Shown here: positions 24,650 to 34,315 of the stretch, piece by piece | Layout: each line of letters begins with the position of its first letter | Numbering within the stretch: the first letter of the stretch is position 1 | NCBI GenBank assembly: GCA_964343355.1 | Contig: CAYFJC010000004.1 | Coordinates: forward strand, 1 to 45,846 | Direction of reading: 5' to 3' | Length of the DNA stretch: 45,846 bases | Source: MED-G78 sp964343355 | Lineage (GTDB): Bacteria; Pseudomonadota; Gammaproteobacteria; Magnimaribacterales; D2472 | Notes under the pieces: model-generated | Seen by the model: only the letters and a program-made list of their open reading frames with translations | Databases searched by the model: none | Told to the model about the DNA's origin: nothing | Made by a program: the position numbers and the translations under genes

Positions 24650-27085
24650 ATGAATATTATTAGCAACTATATTAATTTAATAATCAATAACCCAAGAAAG
24701 GTACTCCTTCTAGTTTTTATCACCTTAATTATAAGCTCTCTTGGACTATCAAACTTTAAACTAGATTCATCCTCGGATGCATTGGTATTAGAAAATGATA
24801 CTGCTTTTAAAATTTATAAAGAATCTAGTGATGAATTTGGTGGTTCAGATTTTTTAATAGTTACTTATACTCCCTTCGATGAATTGTTTTCTTCTCAATC
24901 TTTAGCTGCATTAAAATCTCTTGAAGGCGAGTTGGGAGATCTGAAGGGTGTTAATAACGTATTCTCTCTTTTAGATGCACCCATCTTTTTTCAACCAAAA
25001 GTAGCATTAACGGATGTGGCTGATAATTTAAAAGATCTAGAATCTCCAAATATCAATCTATCTTTAGCCAAAGAGGAGTTCTTAAATAACCCAATATACA
25101 AGGAATTGATATTAAGTGTTGATGGTAAAACTACCGCACTTCAGATTGTTATAGAAGAAAATACTAAAAAAAATAACTTGATCACACAACGATACAAAGC
25201 GCTTGATGCTCAAGATAGAGACAATGAATATATCGACTTATTGAATAAAGAAATTTCCTTTCTAAATGAGTTAGAAACAGAGAAACAGACTCTCCTTGTT
25301 GCTGATATAAGGACCATCATGCAGTCTTATAAAGGCGAGGCTAATTTATTTCTTGGTGGCCCTTCAATGATAGCAGTTGATATGATGTCATTTATTAAGT
25401 CTGATCTAGCTGTATTTGGGGCAGGCGTTGCTTTGATTTTTGCATTAATGCTCTATTTATTTTTTGGTAATTTTTGGTTTGTAACTCTTCCCTTGCTTAA
25501 TGCTTTTATAACTACGATTTTTACAGCTGGTGTTCTTGGTTTAATGGACTGGAAAATTAGTGTCGTTTCATCTAATTTTATTGCCTTACTTTTGATACTT
25601 ACTATCTCTCTAACTGTCCATGTCATGGTTCGGTATACCGATATCGAGACTTCTGATAAAAAAGCATCCTTAAATAAAGCATTTAATAGTATTTTTATGC
25701 CTTGTCTATTTGCTGCATTAACAACAGCAATAGCTTTTTTATCCTTAACCTTTGGTGATTTAAAGCCAGTTATAGAGTTCGGAAAAATGATGGCGGTAGG
25801 CATGGCTTTTGCTCTTATATTTACATTCAGCTTCTTGCCTGCAGCTTTTGCATTGATAAATACTGGAAAGACTAAAGATTTTATTAATATCAAAGTGGTT
25901 TTAAATAAAATAGTTACTTTTACAAATCTCAATAAAATCTCCTTATCTGTTGCTTACATCACCTTATTTATGGTTTTCTTTTTTGGCATATCAAAACTCT
26001 TAGTTGAGAATAGATTTATAGATTACTTTGATGAATCGACCGAAATATATCAAGGAATGCTGCTTTTGGATGAGGATCTAGGAGGTACTGCTACTCTGGA
26101 TATCATCATTAGTGAGCCCCTAATTAAACCTACTAACGTCATTTTTGATGATGAAGATGACTTATTTTCAGATGATTTATTCGAGGATGATGATAGTGAA
26201 GCCTCTGGTTATTGGTGGAATATATATAGTTTAAATAAATTAGAAGCAATTCATGATCATTTAGATGCTATGCCTGAAATAGGTAAAGTCTTGAGTGTTG
26301 CTAGCGGCATGAAGTTAGCAAGACAAATTAATGATGGTGAGCAGCTGAATGATTTAGAGTTAGCATTACTTCGCTCTGTCTTACCTGAAGATATTCGAGA
26401 AACCTTATTATATTCATATATTAATAAGGACGACTCTAAGGTTAGAATTTCTACAAGAGTTATTGAGTCAGCAAAGTCCCTTAATAGAAAAGAGCTCCTT
26501 GAAAAAATAGAAGATGATCTTGTTAATAAATTTAATTTATCTGAAGATCAATTTGAAATAACGGGTTTAGCAGTTCTTTACAACAATATGCTGCAATCTC
26601 TATTTACCTCACAAATTGGTTCACTAGCCTTAGTCTTTGCAGTTATTGCTCTTATGCTTTTAGTGTTATTTAGATCTTTTAAAATAATGCTTATTGGAGT
26701 TTTACCAAATATATTTGTTGCCTCAAGCGTTTTGGGGTTGCTTGGAATTTTAAGAATCCCTCTTGATATTATGACTATTACAGTGGCATCAATAAGCGTT
26801 GGAATGGCTGTGGATAATACTATCCATTATTTATATCGCTACAGAGCCTCAGTGGAAGAGGGGATCAGCCCAGAGATGAGTATGAAAGCATCACATCTGA
26901 GTGTTGGAAGAGCTATTTTTTATACCGCTTTCACCATAGCCATTGGTTTCTCTATTCTCGCATTATCCAATTTTGCCCCTACTGCATTATTTGGTATTTT
27001 TACAGCAATAGCTCTATTATTAGCTTTTATTAGCTCCTTAACGCTGCTTCCATTATTATTAGTTAGATTTAAGGTTTTTAGTTAG
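24650..27085 (+). CDS. MMPL/RND-family transporter
   Basis: 811 aa. RND-type duplication: TM1 (about 17-34), periplasmic loop, five membrane helices (about 245-400, including GDLKPVIEFGKMMAVGMAFAL), TM7 (about 430-447), a second periplasmic loop, five more helices (about 660-805, including ITVASISVGMAVDNTIHYLYR). The GxxxDxxxxxxxR pattern of MMPL proteins is visible in the second half. A strikingly acidic stretch DDEDDLFSDDLFEDDDSE lies in the second periplasmic loop (about 500-520). Probable export of lipids or hydrophobic compounds. It sits next to lipid-CoA genes. Confidence 0.9.
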   Translation: MNIISNYINLIINNPRKVLLLVFITLIISSLGLSNFKLDSSSDALVLENDTAFKIYKESSDEFGGSDFLIVTYTPFDELFSSQSLAALKSLEGELGDLKGVNNVFSLLDAPIFFQPKVALTDVADNLKDLESPNINLSLAKEEFLNNPIYKELILSVDGKTTALQIVIEENTKKNNLITQRYKALDAQDRDNEYIDLLNKEISFLNELETEKQTLLVADIRTIMQSYKGEANLFLGGPSMIAVDMMSFIKSDLAVFGAGVALIFALMLYLFFGNFWFVTLPLLNAFITTIFTAGVLGLMDWKISVVSSNFIALLLILTISLTVHVMVRYTDIETSDKKASLNKAFNSIFMPCLFAALTTAIAFLSLTFGDLKPVIEFGKMMAVGMAFALIFTFSFLPAAFALINTGKTKDFINIKVVLNKIVTFTNLNKISLSVAYITLFMVFFFGISKLLVENRFIDYFDESTEIYQGMLLLDEDLGGTATLDIIISEPLIKPTNVIFDDEDDLFSDDLFEDDDSEASGYWWNIYSLNKLEAIHDHLDAMPEIGKVLSVASGMKLARQINDGEQLNDLELALLRSVLPEDIRETLLYSYINKDDSKVRISTRVIESAKSLNRKELLEKIEDDLVNKFNLSEDQFEITGLAVLYNNMLQSLFTSQIGSLALVFAVIALMLLVLFRSFKIMLIGVLPNIFVASSVLGLLGILRIPLDIMTITVASISVGMAVDNTIHYLYRYRASVEEGISPEMSMKASHLSVGRAIFYTAFTIAIGFSILALSNFAPTALFGIFTAIALLLAFISSLTLLPLLLVRFKVFS

Positions 27086-27094
27086 GTTTTTTTT

Positions 27095-28198
27095 ATGGGT
27101 CCATTAAAGGGTTTAAAAATATTAGAATTTTCTGGAATTGGTCCAGGGCCATTTTGCGGAATGCTATTAGCTGACCTGGGTGCCGAAGTCATTAGGCTTG
27201 ATAAATCCTCAACTCACGGAAGCCACAATAAGGCTGATATTCATAATAGAAATAAAAAATCTATAACTGTAGATTTAAAGAATCCAGAATCGATTAAAGA
27301 GGTGAAAAAATTAATATCACAAATGGATGGTATTTTCGAAGGTTTTAGACCTGGAGTAATGGAGCGTTTAGGCTTAGGCCCTGATGTATGTAAAGACTTA
27401 AATAAATCTCTGGTATATGGTCGAATGACAGGCTGGGGTCAAGAGGGACCAATGGCATTGCAGTCTGGACATGACATTAACTATATAGCTCTTTCCGGCG
27501 TATTGGATTCTATGGGTAGAAAAGATGAGAATCCTCAACCTCCTCTTAATCTTGTAGGTGATTTTGGCGGAGGAGGCATGCTGCTAGCAGTTGGAATGCT
27601 TTCAGCTTTTCTTCACGCTCAAAGAACTGGTGAGGGTCAAGTTGTAGATGCAGCAATGATTGATGGAAGCTCAATGCTTATGAGTATGTTTTACTCATTC
27701 AAGCAGATGGGCTTTTGGAATGAAGGAAAAGAATCAAATCTTCTAGATGGAGCTGCTCACTTCTATGATACTTACGAGTGTAGCGACAAAAAGCATATAG
27801 CAATTGGAGCCATTGAACCCCAATTCTATAAAGAACTTTTAGAAAAACTAGATATTCATGATGAACAGTTTTCTGATCAGATGAATAGATCTATATGGCC
27901 AGAATTAAAATTAAAAATGAGTGAAGTTATTAAGTTAAAAACTAGAGATGAATGGACTGCAATATTTGATGCTTCAGAAGCATGCGTTTCACCAGTTTTA
28001 AGTCTTACAGAGACACCACTTCATCCTCATCACAAATCTAGAAATACATTTATGGATGTAAATGGTTTCGATGAGCCAGCTCCAGCTCCTAGATTTTCAG
28101 TTTCTAAAGTTGAAAATAAATCTATTATTGCTGCATCTGGTTCCAGCAATGACGACGTATCTAATGCATATGATTTAGATATATCTAAACTTGGTTAA
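27095..28198 (+). CDS. Alpha-methylacyl-CoA racemase (CaiB/BaiF, CoA-transferase family III)
   Basis: 367 aa, close to the 360-residue mycobacterial MCR. N-terminal GPGPFCGMLLADLGAEVIRLD is the CaiB/BaiF CoA-site start. Catalytic residues fall at exactly the MCR numbers: His126 (SGHDINY), Asp156 (LVGDFGGGG) and Glu241 (GAIEPQFY). The enzyme epimerises the 2-methyl branch of acyl-CoAs so branched fatty acids or sterol side chains can enter beta-oxidation. Its last 14 nt overlap convergent tatD. Confidence 0.9.
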   Translation: MGPLKGLKILEFSGIGPGPFCGMLLADLGAEVIRLDKSSTHGSHNKADIHNRNKKSITVDLKNPESIKEVKKLISQMDGIFEGFRPGVMERLGLGPDVCKDLNKSLVYGRMTGWGQEGPMALQSGHDINYIALSGVLDSMGRKDENPQPPLNLVGDFGGGGMLLAVGMLSAFLHAQRTGEGQVVDAAMIDGSSMLMSMFYSFKQMGFWNEGKESNLLDGAAHFYDTYECSDKKHIAIGAIEPQFYKELLEKLDIHDEQFSDQMNRSIWPELKLKMSEVIKLKTRDEWTAIFDASEACVSPVLSLTETPLHPHHKSRNTFMDVNGFDEPAPAPRFSVSKVENKSIIAASGSSNDDVSNAYDLDISKLG

Positions 28199-28976
28199 AA
28201 AAATCTAAACTATTTTGATAAGTCGCATTGCATATTTCCTCAATGCTTTCACTTCTTAATCCTGCAATTTCGGTAGCAATATGCATAAGATTTTTAGGCT
28301 CATTTCTATTACTCTTTGGTTTTGGTTTCAAGTTTCTAGGAATTAGATATGGAGAGTCTGTCTCGAGCATAAGTCTATTGAGAGGTATATTCTTGATTGA
28401 AGCTCTTAGATCTTTATTTCTTCTTTCATCACATATCCAGCCCGTTAATCCAATATAAAAATCACACTCCAAATAGTCATCAAGCTCTAATTGAGTTCCA
28501 GTAAAACAATGAACTACAGCTTTATTGATATCAGCCTTGTAAGTATTTAATACTCTAATAAATGCTTCATGCGAGTCTCTTTGATGAAGAAATAAAGGCT
28601 TGTTAAATTCTAGCGCTAATTTAATTTGCTCTTCAAATGCAAAAACTTGCTCGTCATGACTTGAAAGATTTCTAAAAAAATCTAAGCCCATTTCACCAAG
28701 CGCATTAGGTGAATACTTTTTAATTAATTCTCTCATTCTGTCACTAGAATCAGAATGAAAACTTTTTGCATGATGAGGATGAACTCCAGTAGTAAACGAA
28801 AAAACATCACTATGTTGAAGAATTAATTTATTTATTTTTTCTGCATCATCTAATTCAGCAGCAACAACCAAAAATCTATTAACTCCAACAGCCAAACCAT
28901 CATCAATAACTTTATTTAAATCATCATCAAAAGATTCGTGAGTGAAATTACAGGCTATATCAAATAATTGGTTCAT
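28185..28976 (-). CDS. tatD: TatD 3'-5' metal-dependent nuclease
   Basis: 263 aa. Resembles E. coli TatD rather than YcfH/YjjV: the N-terminus reads FDIACNFTHESF, like the E. coli FDIGVNLTSSQF, without the usual HxH. It keeps TGVHPHHAK, GEMGLDFFRN, HQRDSHEAF, HCFTGT and ETDSPYLIPRNLKPKPKSNRNEP. E. coli TatD is a single-strand DNA/RNA exonuclease in repair and quality control. Divergent from the thioesterase-like gene. Confidence 0.93.
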   Translation of the reverse strand: MNQLFDIACNFTHESFDDDLNKVIDDGLAVGVNRFLVVAAELDDAEKINKLILQHSDVFSFTTGVHPHHAKSFHSDSSDRMRELIKKYSPNALGEMGLDFFRNLSSHDEQVFAFEEQIKLALEFNKPLFLHQRDSHEAFIRVLNTYKADINKAVVHCFTGTQLELDDYLECDFYIGLTGWICDERRNKDLRASIKNIPLNRLMLETDSPYLIPRNLKPKPKSNRNEPKNLMHIATEIAGLRSESIEEICNATYQNSLDFFNQV

Positions 28977-29032
28977 TATATAAAGATTCTTATTGTCTTA
29001 TGAATTACAATTATCTAACAAAAATTAACATT

Positions 29033-29875
29033 ATGGATAAATTTAAACAGTTTCAAGATGCGATTGAGATAAATAAGGTTTCAGATTCATTATACAAAAT
29101 AATACCCTGTGAGAAATTTTTTGTAGGCAGCACTCCTCACGGTGGTTATTTGATGGCAATAATGCATAAAGCCCTCACATCATCTCTACCTCACTCATGC
29201 GCAATTAGCTCTTCTATCCAGTATCTTGACAGGACTGAACCTAGAGAAATAGATATACATGTAGATGTAATAAGAGTCAGTAGGGGCAGTTCAACTGGTC
29301 GAGTTACTATCATGCAAGATAATTTAGTGAAATGTATCTACACAGGTACATGTTCTGATTTTGAGCACATGAAAGGCTATAACGGTTTAGCAACTCCAAT
29401 CCCTGCAATTTTTAAAACTGTAGATAAGAAAGATTTTAAGAATCTTGATTATGACAATGTTAAAGCTGGTTTTACTCCTGCATTTGTTAAGCAAGTTGAG
29501 TGTTTTGTTCATCCAGATCATGCTTGGTGGGATCGTGAAATTTTAAATGAAGATGCTGAAGCCAGATGCTCGTCATATATTTCTCTTCCTGGCGGTATAC
29601 CAGATCAATTCGCAATTTCTTTTTTTTCAGACATCCTTCCTCCTGTTGTTACTAATAAATATGGTCCTCTGGGGTGGGTTCCAACTTTAACTTTAACAAC
29701 TCATATTCGACAGTTACCAAAAACAGAAGTCCTAGTTTTAGATTTTTTAGCAAAAGATATTAACAATGGATACTTTGAACAAGATTGTAATATTTGGGAT
29801 CTTGAGGGTAATTTAGTTGCTTCGAGCAGACAACTAACTAGAATACTAAAATCAGAAGAAAAAATTTCAATATAA
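29033..29875 (+). CDS. Acyl-CoA thioesterase-like (double hot-dog) protein
   Basis: 280 aa from ATG 29033; ATG 29000 would add 11 residues and is not excluded. First hot-dog half contains FFVGSTPHGGYLMAIMHKAL and VDVIRVSRGSSTGRVTIMQDN; second half contains LTLTTHIRQLPKTEVLVLDF and IWDLEGNLVASSRQLTRIL. This is the TesB-like thioesterase arrangement. Probably hydrolyses an acyl-CoA; substrate unknown. Neighbouring racemase and MMPL genes support a lipid-CoA role. Confidence 0.78.
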   Translation: MDKFKQFQDAIEINKVSDSLYKIIPCEKFFVGSTPHGGYLMAIMHKALTSSLPHSCAISSSIQYLDRTEPREIDIHVDVIRVSRGSSTGRVTIMQDNLVKCIYTGTCSDFEHMKGYNGLATPIPAIFKTVDKKDFKNLDYDNVKAGFTPAFVKQVECFVHPDHAWWDREILNEDAEARCSSYISLPGGIPDQFAISFFSDILPPVVTNKYGPLGWVPTLTLTTHIRQLPKTEVLVLDFLAKDINNGYFEQDCNIWDLEGNLVASSRQLTRILKSEEKISI

Positions 29876-29894
29876 ATTAACCAAAGGATTGATT

Positions 29895-30746
29895 ATGCAA
29901 TTTAAAGGAACTAAAAATTATATAGCTACAGATGACTTAAGTATGGCGGTAAATGCATCTGTTGCTTTAGAGAGACCACTACTAATTAAAGGAGAGCCTG
30001 GAACAGGTAAGACTCTCTTGGCTATAGAGGTCGCTGATGCGCTTGGACTTGAGTTAATTGAATGGCACATCAAATCAACAACAAAGGCCACTCAGGGCTT
30101 ATATGAATACGATGCAGTTACAAGATTAAGAGACTCTCAACTAGGTGATGAGAGAGTTAAAGATATTGCAAACTACATTAAAAAAGGAAAATTATGGGAA
30201 GCTTTCACTTCAGACAAGCAGGTGGTTCTCCTTATTGATGAGATTGATAAAGCTGACATTGAGTTTCCAAATGATTTGCTTCAAGAAATAGATCGTATGG
30301 AGTTCTTTTGTTATGAAACAGGAGAAACCATTAAAGCAAAGCATAGACCTATTATCATAATGACTTCTAATAATGAAAAAGAATTACCAGATGCTTTTTT
30401 AAGAAGATGCTTTTTTCATTATATAAGCTTTCCAGACAGAGTAACTATGAATAAAATTGTAGATGTTCATTATCCTAAAATTAAGAAAAAGTTAGTAAAT
30501 GACGCTTTAGAAATTTTCTTCGATTTAAGAAAAATTCCTGGTTTGAAAAAGAAACCCTCTACATCTGAATTAATTGATTGGTTAAAATTATTATTATCTG
30601 ATGACATGCCGGATGAAATCTTAAAAAATGCAGATTCATCAAAAGCTATACCACCACTTTATGGAGCTTTATTAAAAAATGAACAAGATGTTCATTTATT
30701 GGAGCGATTAGCATTTATGTCCAGGAGAGAGTCAGCTAACAAATAA
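29895..30746 (+). CDS. MoxR-type AAA+ ATPase
   Basis: 283 aa from ATG 29895, with AAGGA at 29884-29888. Walker A GEPGTGKT at 33-40, Walker B with Asp115-Glu116 (LLIDEIDKAD), sensor region IIMTSNNEKELPDAFLRRCFFHYI. MoxR ATPases work as chaperones that load metal centres or activate partner enzymes together with a VWA-domain protein, here encoded 6 nt downstream. No oxidase or dehydrogenase target lies next to the pair. Confidence 0.93.
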   Translation: MQFKGTKNYIATDDLSMAVNASVALERPLLIKGEPGTGKTLLAIEVADALGLELIEWHIKSTTKATQGLYEYDAVTRLRDSQLGDERVKDIANYIKKGKLWEAFTSDKQVVLLIDEIDKADIEFPNDLLQEIDRMEFFCYETGETIKAKHRPIIIMTSNNEKELPDAFLRRCFFHYISFPDRVTMNKIVDVHYPKIKKKLVNDALEIFFDLRKIPGLKKKPSTSELIDWLKLLLSDDMPDEILKNADSSKAIPPLYGALLKNEQDVHLLERLAFMSRRESANK

Positions 30747-30752
30747 TAATTT

Positions 30753-31928
30753 ATGTTAATTAATCTCTTTCTGACAGTTAAATCCTCCGGTGTCCCTTGC
30801 TCCCTAAGAGAGTTATTGGATTTATTAGGGGCCTTAGAAAAAAGAGTTGCTTATGCAAGCTTGGATGATTTCTATTATCTTTCTCGAGCAATCTTAGTTA
30901 AAGATGAAAAACACTATGATAAATTTGATAAAGCTTTTGATATTTACTTTAAAGGAATTGAAAAACTTGAAGATATTTTTCAAGCACTTATTCCTGATGA
31001 TTGGTTAAGAAAGGCTTTTGAAAAAGAGCTAGATCCTGAAGAGTTAAAAAAAATAGAATCCTTGGGTGGTCTTGAGAAGTTATTGGAAGAGTTTAAAAAA
31101 CGTTTAGAAGAGCAAAAGGAAAGACATGAAGGCGGTTCTAAATGGGTTGGAACAAATGGTACTTCGCCTTTTGGTCATGGGGGACAAAACCCTGAAGGTA
31201 TAAGAGTAGGAGGCACGGGCGGCCAAAAGAAAGCAGTTAAGGTTTGGGAAGAGCGTCAATACAGCAATTTAGATGATTCAATTACTATTGGTACAAGGAA
31301 TATCAAGATGGCCTTGCGACGGTTAAGAAAATTTGCACGTCAAGGCAATGAGCTAGAGCTTGATATGGATGGAACTATTAAAGCAACTGCAAAAAATGCA
31401 GGCTTCTTAGATATTAATATGATTCCTGAAAGAGCTAATAATGTAAAAGTTATTATTTTATTTGATGTGGGCGGCTCAATGGATCCATACGTTAAGCTTT
31501 GTGAAGAGCTTTTCTCAGCAATCAAAACAGAGTTTAAGCATCTTGAGTATTATTACTTTCATAATTGTATTTATGAGTCAGTCTGGAAAGATAATAGAAG
31601 AAGAAGTCAGGAGAGAATGTTAGTTCAAGATATTATCAACAAATATACATCTGACTATAAAGTTATAGTTGTTGGCGATGCAACTATGGCTCCTTATGAG
31701 ATTACTAATCCAGGTGGAAGTATTGAGCATTGGAATGAAGATCCAGGTGCTTTGTGGATTAAAAAACTTTCAAAACATTTTGAGAATATGGCGTGGTTAA
31801 ATCCAGTGCCCGAAGATCACTGGGATTACACTTCATCGGTTACTATTTTAAGAGATCTATTTGATGACAGAATGTATTCTTTAACGTTAAAGGGTTTAGA
31901 GGAAGGGATGTCTAGTCTATCAAAATGA
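30753..31928 (+). CDS. VWA-domain protein, CoxE-like
   Basis: 391 aa. N-terminal helical region (about 1-110), a Gly-rich linker (GTNGTSPFGHGGQNPEGIRVGGTGGQ, in the sequence around 130-155), and a von Willebrand A domain from about 225. Its metal site reads Asp238-V-G-G-Ser242, the DxGxS variant common in this CoxE-like group, followed by a later GDATMAP loop. Partner of the MoxR ATPase. Ends 108 nt before the permease gene. Confidence 0.88.
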   Translation: MLINLFLTVKSSGVPCSLRELLDLLGALEKRVAYASLDDFYYLSRAILVKDEKHYDKFDKAFDIYFKGIEKLEDIFQALIPDDWLRKAFEKELDPEELKKIESLGGLEKLLEEFKKRLEEQKERHEGGSKWVGTNGTSPFGHGGQNPEGIRVGGTGGQKKAVKVWEERQYSNLDDSITIGTRNIKMALRRLRKFARQGNELELDMDGTIKATAKNAGFLDINMIPERANNVKVIILFDVGGSMDPYVKLCEELFSAIKTEFKHLEYYYFHNCIYESVWKDNRRRSQERMLVQDIINKYTSDYKVIVVGDATMAPYEITNPGGSIEHWNEDPGALWIKKLSKHFENMAWLNPVPEDHWDYTSSVTILRDLFDDRMYSLTLKGLEEGMSSLSK

Positions 31929-31974
31929 ATCAAAGAACAATATCTGCTTCAGAGAGATTTATTAAAAATTAGTA

Positions 31975-32005
31975 TTGACCTAGAGTTTGCTCTAAGAGTT
32001 ATAAT
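31975..32005 (+). promoter_or_regulatory. Possible promoter with internal palindrome before the permease
   Basis: TTGACC at 31975-31980 and TATAAT at 32000-32005 with a long 19-nt spacer. A small inverted repeat, TAGAG-TTTG-CTCTA (31981-31994), sits between them. A long spacer with a central palindrome is the layout of MerR-type promoters, but the match is weak and no such regulator is nearby. Confidence 0.35.
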
Positions 32006-32036
32006 TTTTTAAAGACACTATATAAGAGGAAACCTC

Positions 32037-33392
32037 ATGATAAATGACACTTCGATTAATACAACAACCAGCAAGGGTCTCAAATGGGGACCATTTACAC
32101 TTAGAATTCCTTTTATTCATCTTAGATTAAGGGCTGGAGAGTTCTTCCAGGGGATGGTTATTTCAGGCGCAACAGCATTCGCAGCAGTACCTATAGCAAT
32201 GGGCCTCGGCCTTACATTTGAGGAAGGAGTTGCTTTAAGTTTTATAGCTGGAACTCTAATTGGGGCTGGACCTATTTTTTTTGGTGAGCCAATGGCTCCA
32301 GGATGGATTACACCTGCAGTGCCTATAGTCATAGCTGCCTTTGCAGCAAAAGGGCAGTTTAATGGGATTTACAATCCAGAAGTTTTCCAATTCATGGCCG
32401 CAATGTGTATTGAATTCACCTTACTCTTATTTATTATGGGTATTACAGGATGGGGTAAAAAACTTATTGAAATTATTCCCAATGGCTTGAAAGCAGGTAT
32501 TATTTTAGGTGCTGCATTGGCAGCTTTTTATCAGGTTTTTGTTATAGATATTGATAAGCTTATGATTCAACCAGTATCAATGATTGTTGCTATATCTTTA
32601 TGTGTCATCACTACTTTTTCAGAGCCCTTTAAGAAGTTAGCAGTAAATAATAAGTTTTTTAAAATAGTAGGATCCTTGGGTCTATTACCTGGGTTTGTTT
32701 TAGCAGCATTTGTTGCATTTATATTAAACGAAGTAACTTTTAATATTGAATGGGGTTTCAGAATTCCTGATGTTGTCTCTCTTTTTAATAGAACTTCTCC
32801 TTTAGCCATAGGCTTTCCGTCTATTGATATGTATTTAGAAGCAATACCTTTAGTCATAATAGGTTACACCTTATTATTTGGTGATTTGATTACAGGTACC
32901 GAGGTTTTAAACGATGCTCAAACTCAAAGACCTGATGAGCCTTTAGATGTAAATTTGGATAGATCTCATTTATCTATTGCTGTAAGAAATTTTTTAGGAT
33001 TGCTTGTAAATCCATTTTTCCCAACTCAAGGTGCATTATGGACAGGTGTTCATGTTGTTATAGCTGAGCGTTGGAAAAAAGGCCCCAAAGAAATGCCTTC
33101 TATTTTCGACGGCTTAGGCTCATATTACTTAATGGGAATACCTTTCTTGTATGTAACCTTGCCTTTTATAACATTGATGAAGCCATTAATGCAGATGGCT
33201 CTAACACTTACATTAATACTGACTGGTTTTGCTTGCGCCTATGTTGCTATGGCTATTCCAAAGAAAAATTCTGAGATGGCATCAGCTCTTTTGATTGCTG
33301 TTTTTATTACCTTCTTTAGTGCCTGGGTTGGTCTATTGATGGGGATATTATTAAGTATATTTGTAGTTGGAACTGATGAAGATAAAGTTTAA
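32037..33392 (+). CDS. Multi-pass membrane permease, possibly NCS2/SulP-like
   Basis: 451 aa with about 12 hydrophobic segments. It is rich in GAT/GLG motifs (ISGATAFAAVPIAMGLGL, IAGTLIGAGPIFFGEPMAPGW), and NPFFPTQGALWTG lies between helices. This resembles nucleobase/anion permeases of the 14-helix APC-like fold, but I cannot name a substrate. AGAGGA at 32025-32030 gives a good Shine-Dalgarno. 11 nt before the ABC exporter genes. Confidence 0.7.
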   Translation: MINDTSINTTTSKGLKWGPFTLRIPFIHLRLRAGEFFQGMVISGATAFAAVPIAMGLGLTFEEGVALSFIAGTLIGAGPIFFGEPMAPGWITPAVPIVIAAFAAKGQFNGIYNPEVFQFMAAMCIEFTLLLFIMGITGWGKKLIEIIPNGLKAGIILGAALAAFYQVFVIDIDKLMIQPVSMIVAISLCVITTFSEPFKKLAVNNKFFKIVGSLGLLPGFVLAAFVAFILNEVTFNIEWGFRIPDVVSLFNRTSPLAIGFPSIDMYLEAIPLVIIGYTLLFGDLITGTEVLNDAQTQRPDEPLDVNLDRSHLSIAVRNFLGLLVNPFFPTQGALWTGVHVVIAERWKKGPKEMPSIFDGLGSYYLMGIPFLYVTLPFITLMKPLMQMALTLTLILTGFACAYVAMAIPKKNSEMASALLIAVFITFFSAWVGLLMGILLSIFVVGTDEDKV

Positions 33393-33403
33393 AATAAGCG
33401 ACC

Positions 33404-34315
33404 ATGAGTTACGCCTTAGAAATATCGAATCTACAAAAAGTCTATAGTAATAATGTTGTTGCCCTAAAGGGGATAGATCTTAAAGTTTCTAAAGGAGATT
33501 TTTTTGCTCTTCTTGGTCCTAATGGTGCAGGAAAATCCTCAACTATTGGCATTATTGGATCATTAGTAAATAAATCATCTGGTACAGTTAAAATATTCGA
33601 TATAGATATCGATCAAGATTTTCCTGAAGCTAAACGCATGCTAGGTGTCGTTGCACAAGAGATTAATTTTGGTGGTTTCGAAAAAGTCCTAGATATAGTA
33701 GTTACTCAAGGTGGTTACTATGGAATACCTGCAAAAGAGGCCTTAGTTAAAGCTGAATCTGTTATGAAGCGCCTAGGTCTGTGGGATAAACGTAAAGACC
33801 AAGCAAGGACTCTTTCCGGAGGTTATAAAAGGCGATTAATGATTGCTAAAGCACTTATTCATGAGCCAAAACTTTTAATTTTAGACGAGCCAACAGCTGG
33901 AGTAGATATTGAGCTAAGAAGAGAGATGTGGGAATTCTTAAAAGAAATTAACGCTAAAGGCACAACAATTATTTTAACAACACATTACCTTGAAGAGGCT
34001 GAGCAACTTTGTAAAAATATTGCAATCATCGATCATGGTGAAATTGTAGAAAATACTAGTATGAAAGATCTACTTAGTAGATTAGATGTTCAAGGTTTTG
34101 TTTTAGACCTAGATAAACCAATAACAGAGGCTCCACATATTGAAGGTTTTCCACTAAGGCTAGATGATCCAACCACTTTAGTTGCTGCTGTATCCAAAGA
34201 TAATAATATTAATAATCTTTTTAAATTATTAAGTGATCATTCTATTCAGGTGAACTCAATGAGAAATGAATCAAATAGACTTGAAGAACTATTTATTGAA
34301 ATGGTAAAAAAATAA
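33404..34315 (+). CDS. ABC-2 exporter ATPase (YadG-like)
   Basis: 303 aa. Walker A GPNGAGKS at 38-45, signature TLSGGYKRRLMIAKAL, Walker B LLILDEPTAGVD, H-loop TTHYLEEAEQL. It has a C-terminal extension of about 80 residues, as in YadG/CcmA-type ATPases. Pairs with the permease that begins on its stop codon (1-nt overlap). Substrate unknown; E. coli YadGH is also uncharacterised. Confidence 0.92.
   Translation: MSYALEISNLQKVYSNNVVALKGIDLKVSKGDFFALLGPNGAGKSSTIGIIGSLVNKSSGTVKIFDIDIDQDFPEAKRMLGVVAQEINFGGFEKVLDIVVTQGGYYGIPAKEALVKAESVMKRLGLWDKRKDQARTLSGGYKRRLMIAKALIHEPKLLILDEPTAGVDIELRREMWEFLKEINAKGTTIILTTHYLEEAEQLCKNIAIIDHGEIVENTSMKDLLSRLDVQGFVLDLDKPITEAPHIEGFPLRLDDPTTLVAAVSKDNNINNLFKLLSDHSIQVNSMRNESNRLEELFIEMVKK

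Noticed and set aside
25453..25932. 159-codon minus-strand frame inside the MMPL gene
   Set aside because: Shadow of a membrane-helix coding region; no plausible promoter, ribosome site or family.
27075..27094. T-run after the MMPL stop as a terminator
   Set aside because: No stem precedes the T-run, and the racemase start follows within 10 nt.
27388..27400. Third copy of the TATGTAAAG operator (GTATGTAAAGAC)
   Set aside because: Only a half-site, inside the racemase coding sequence, with no second arm.
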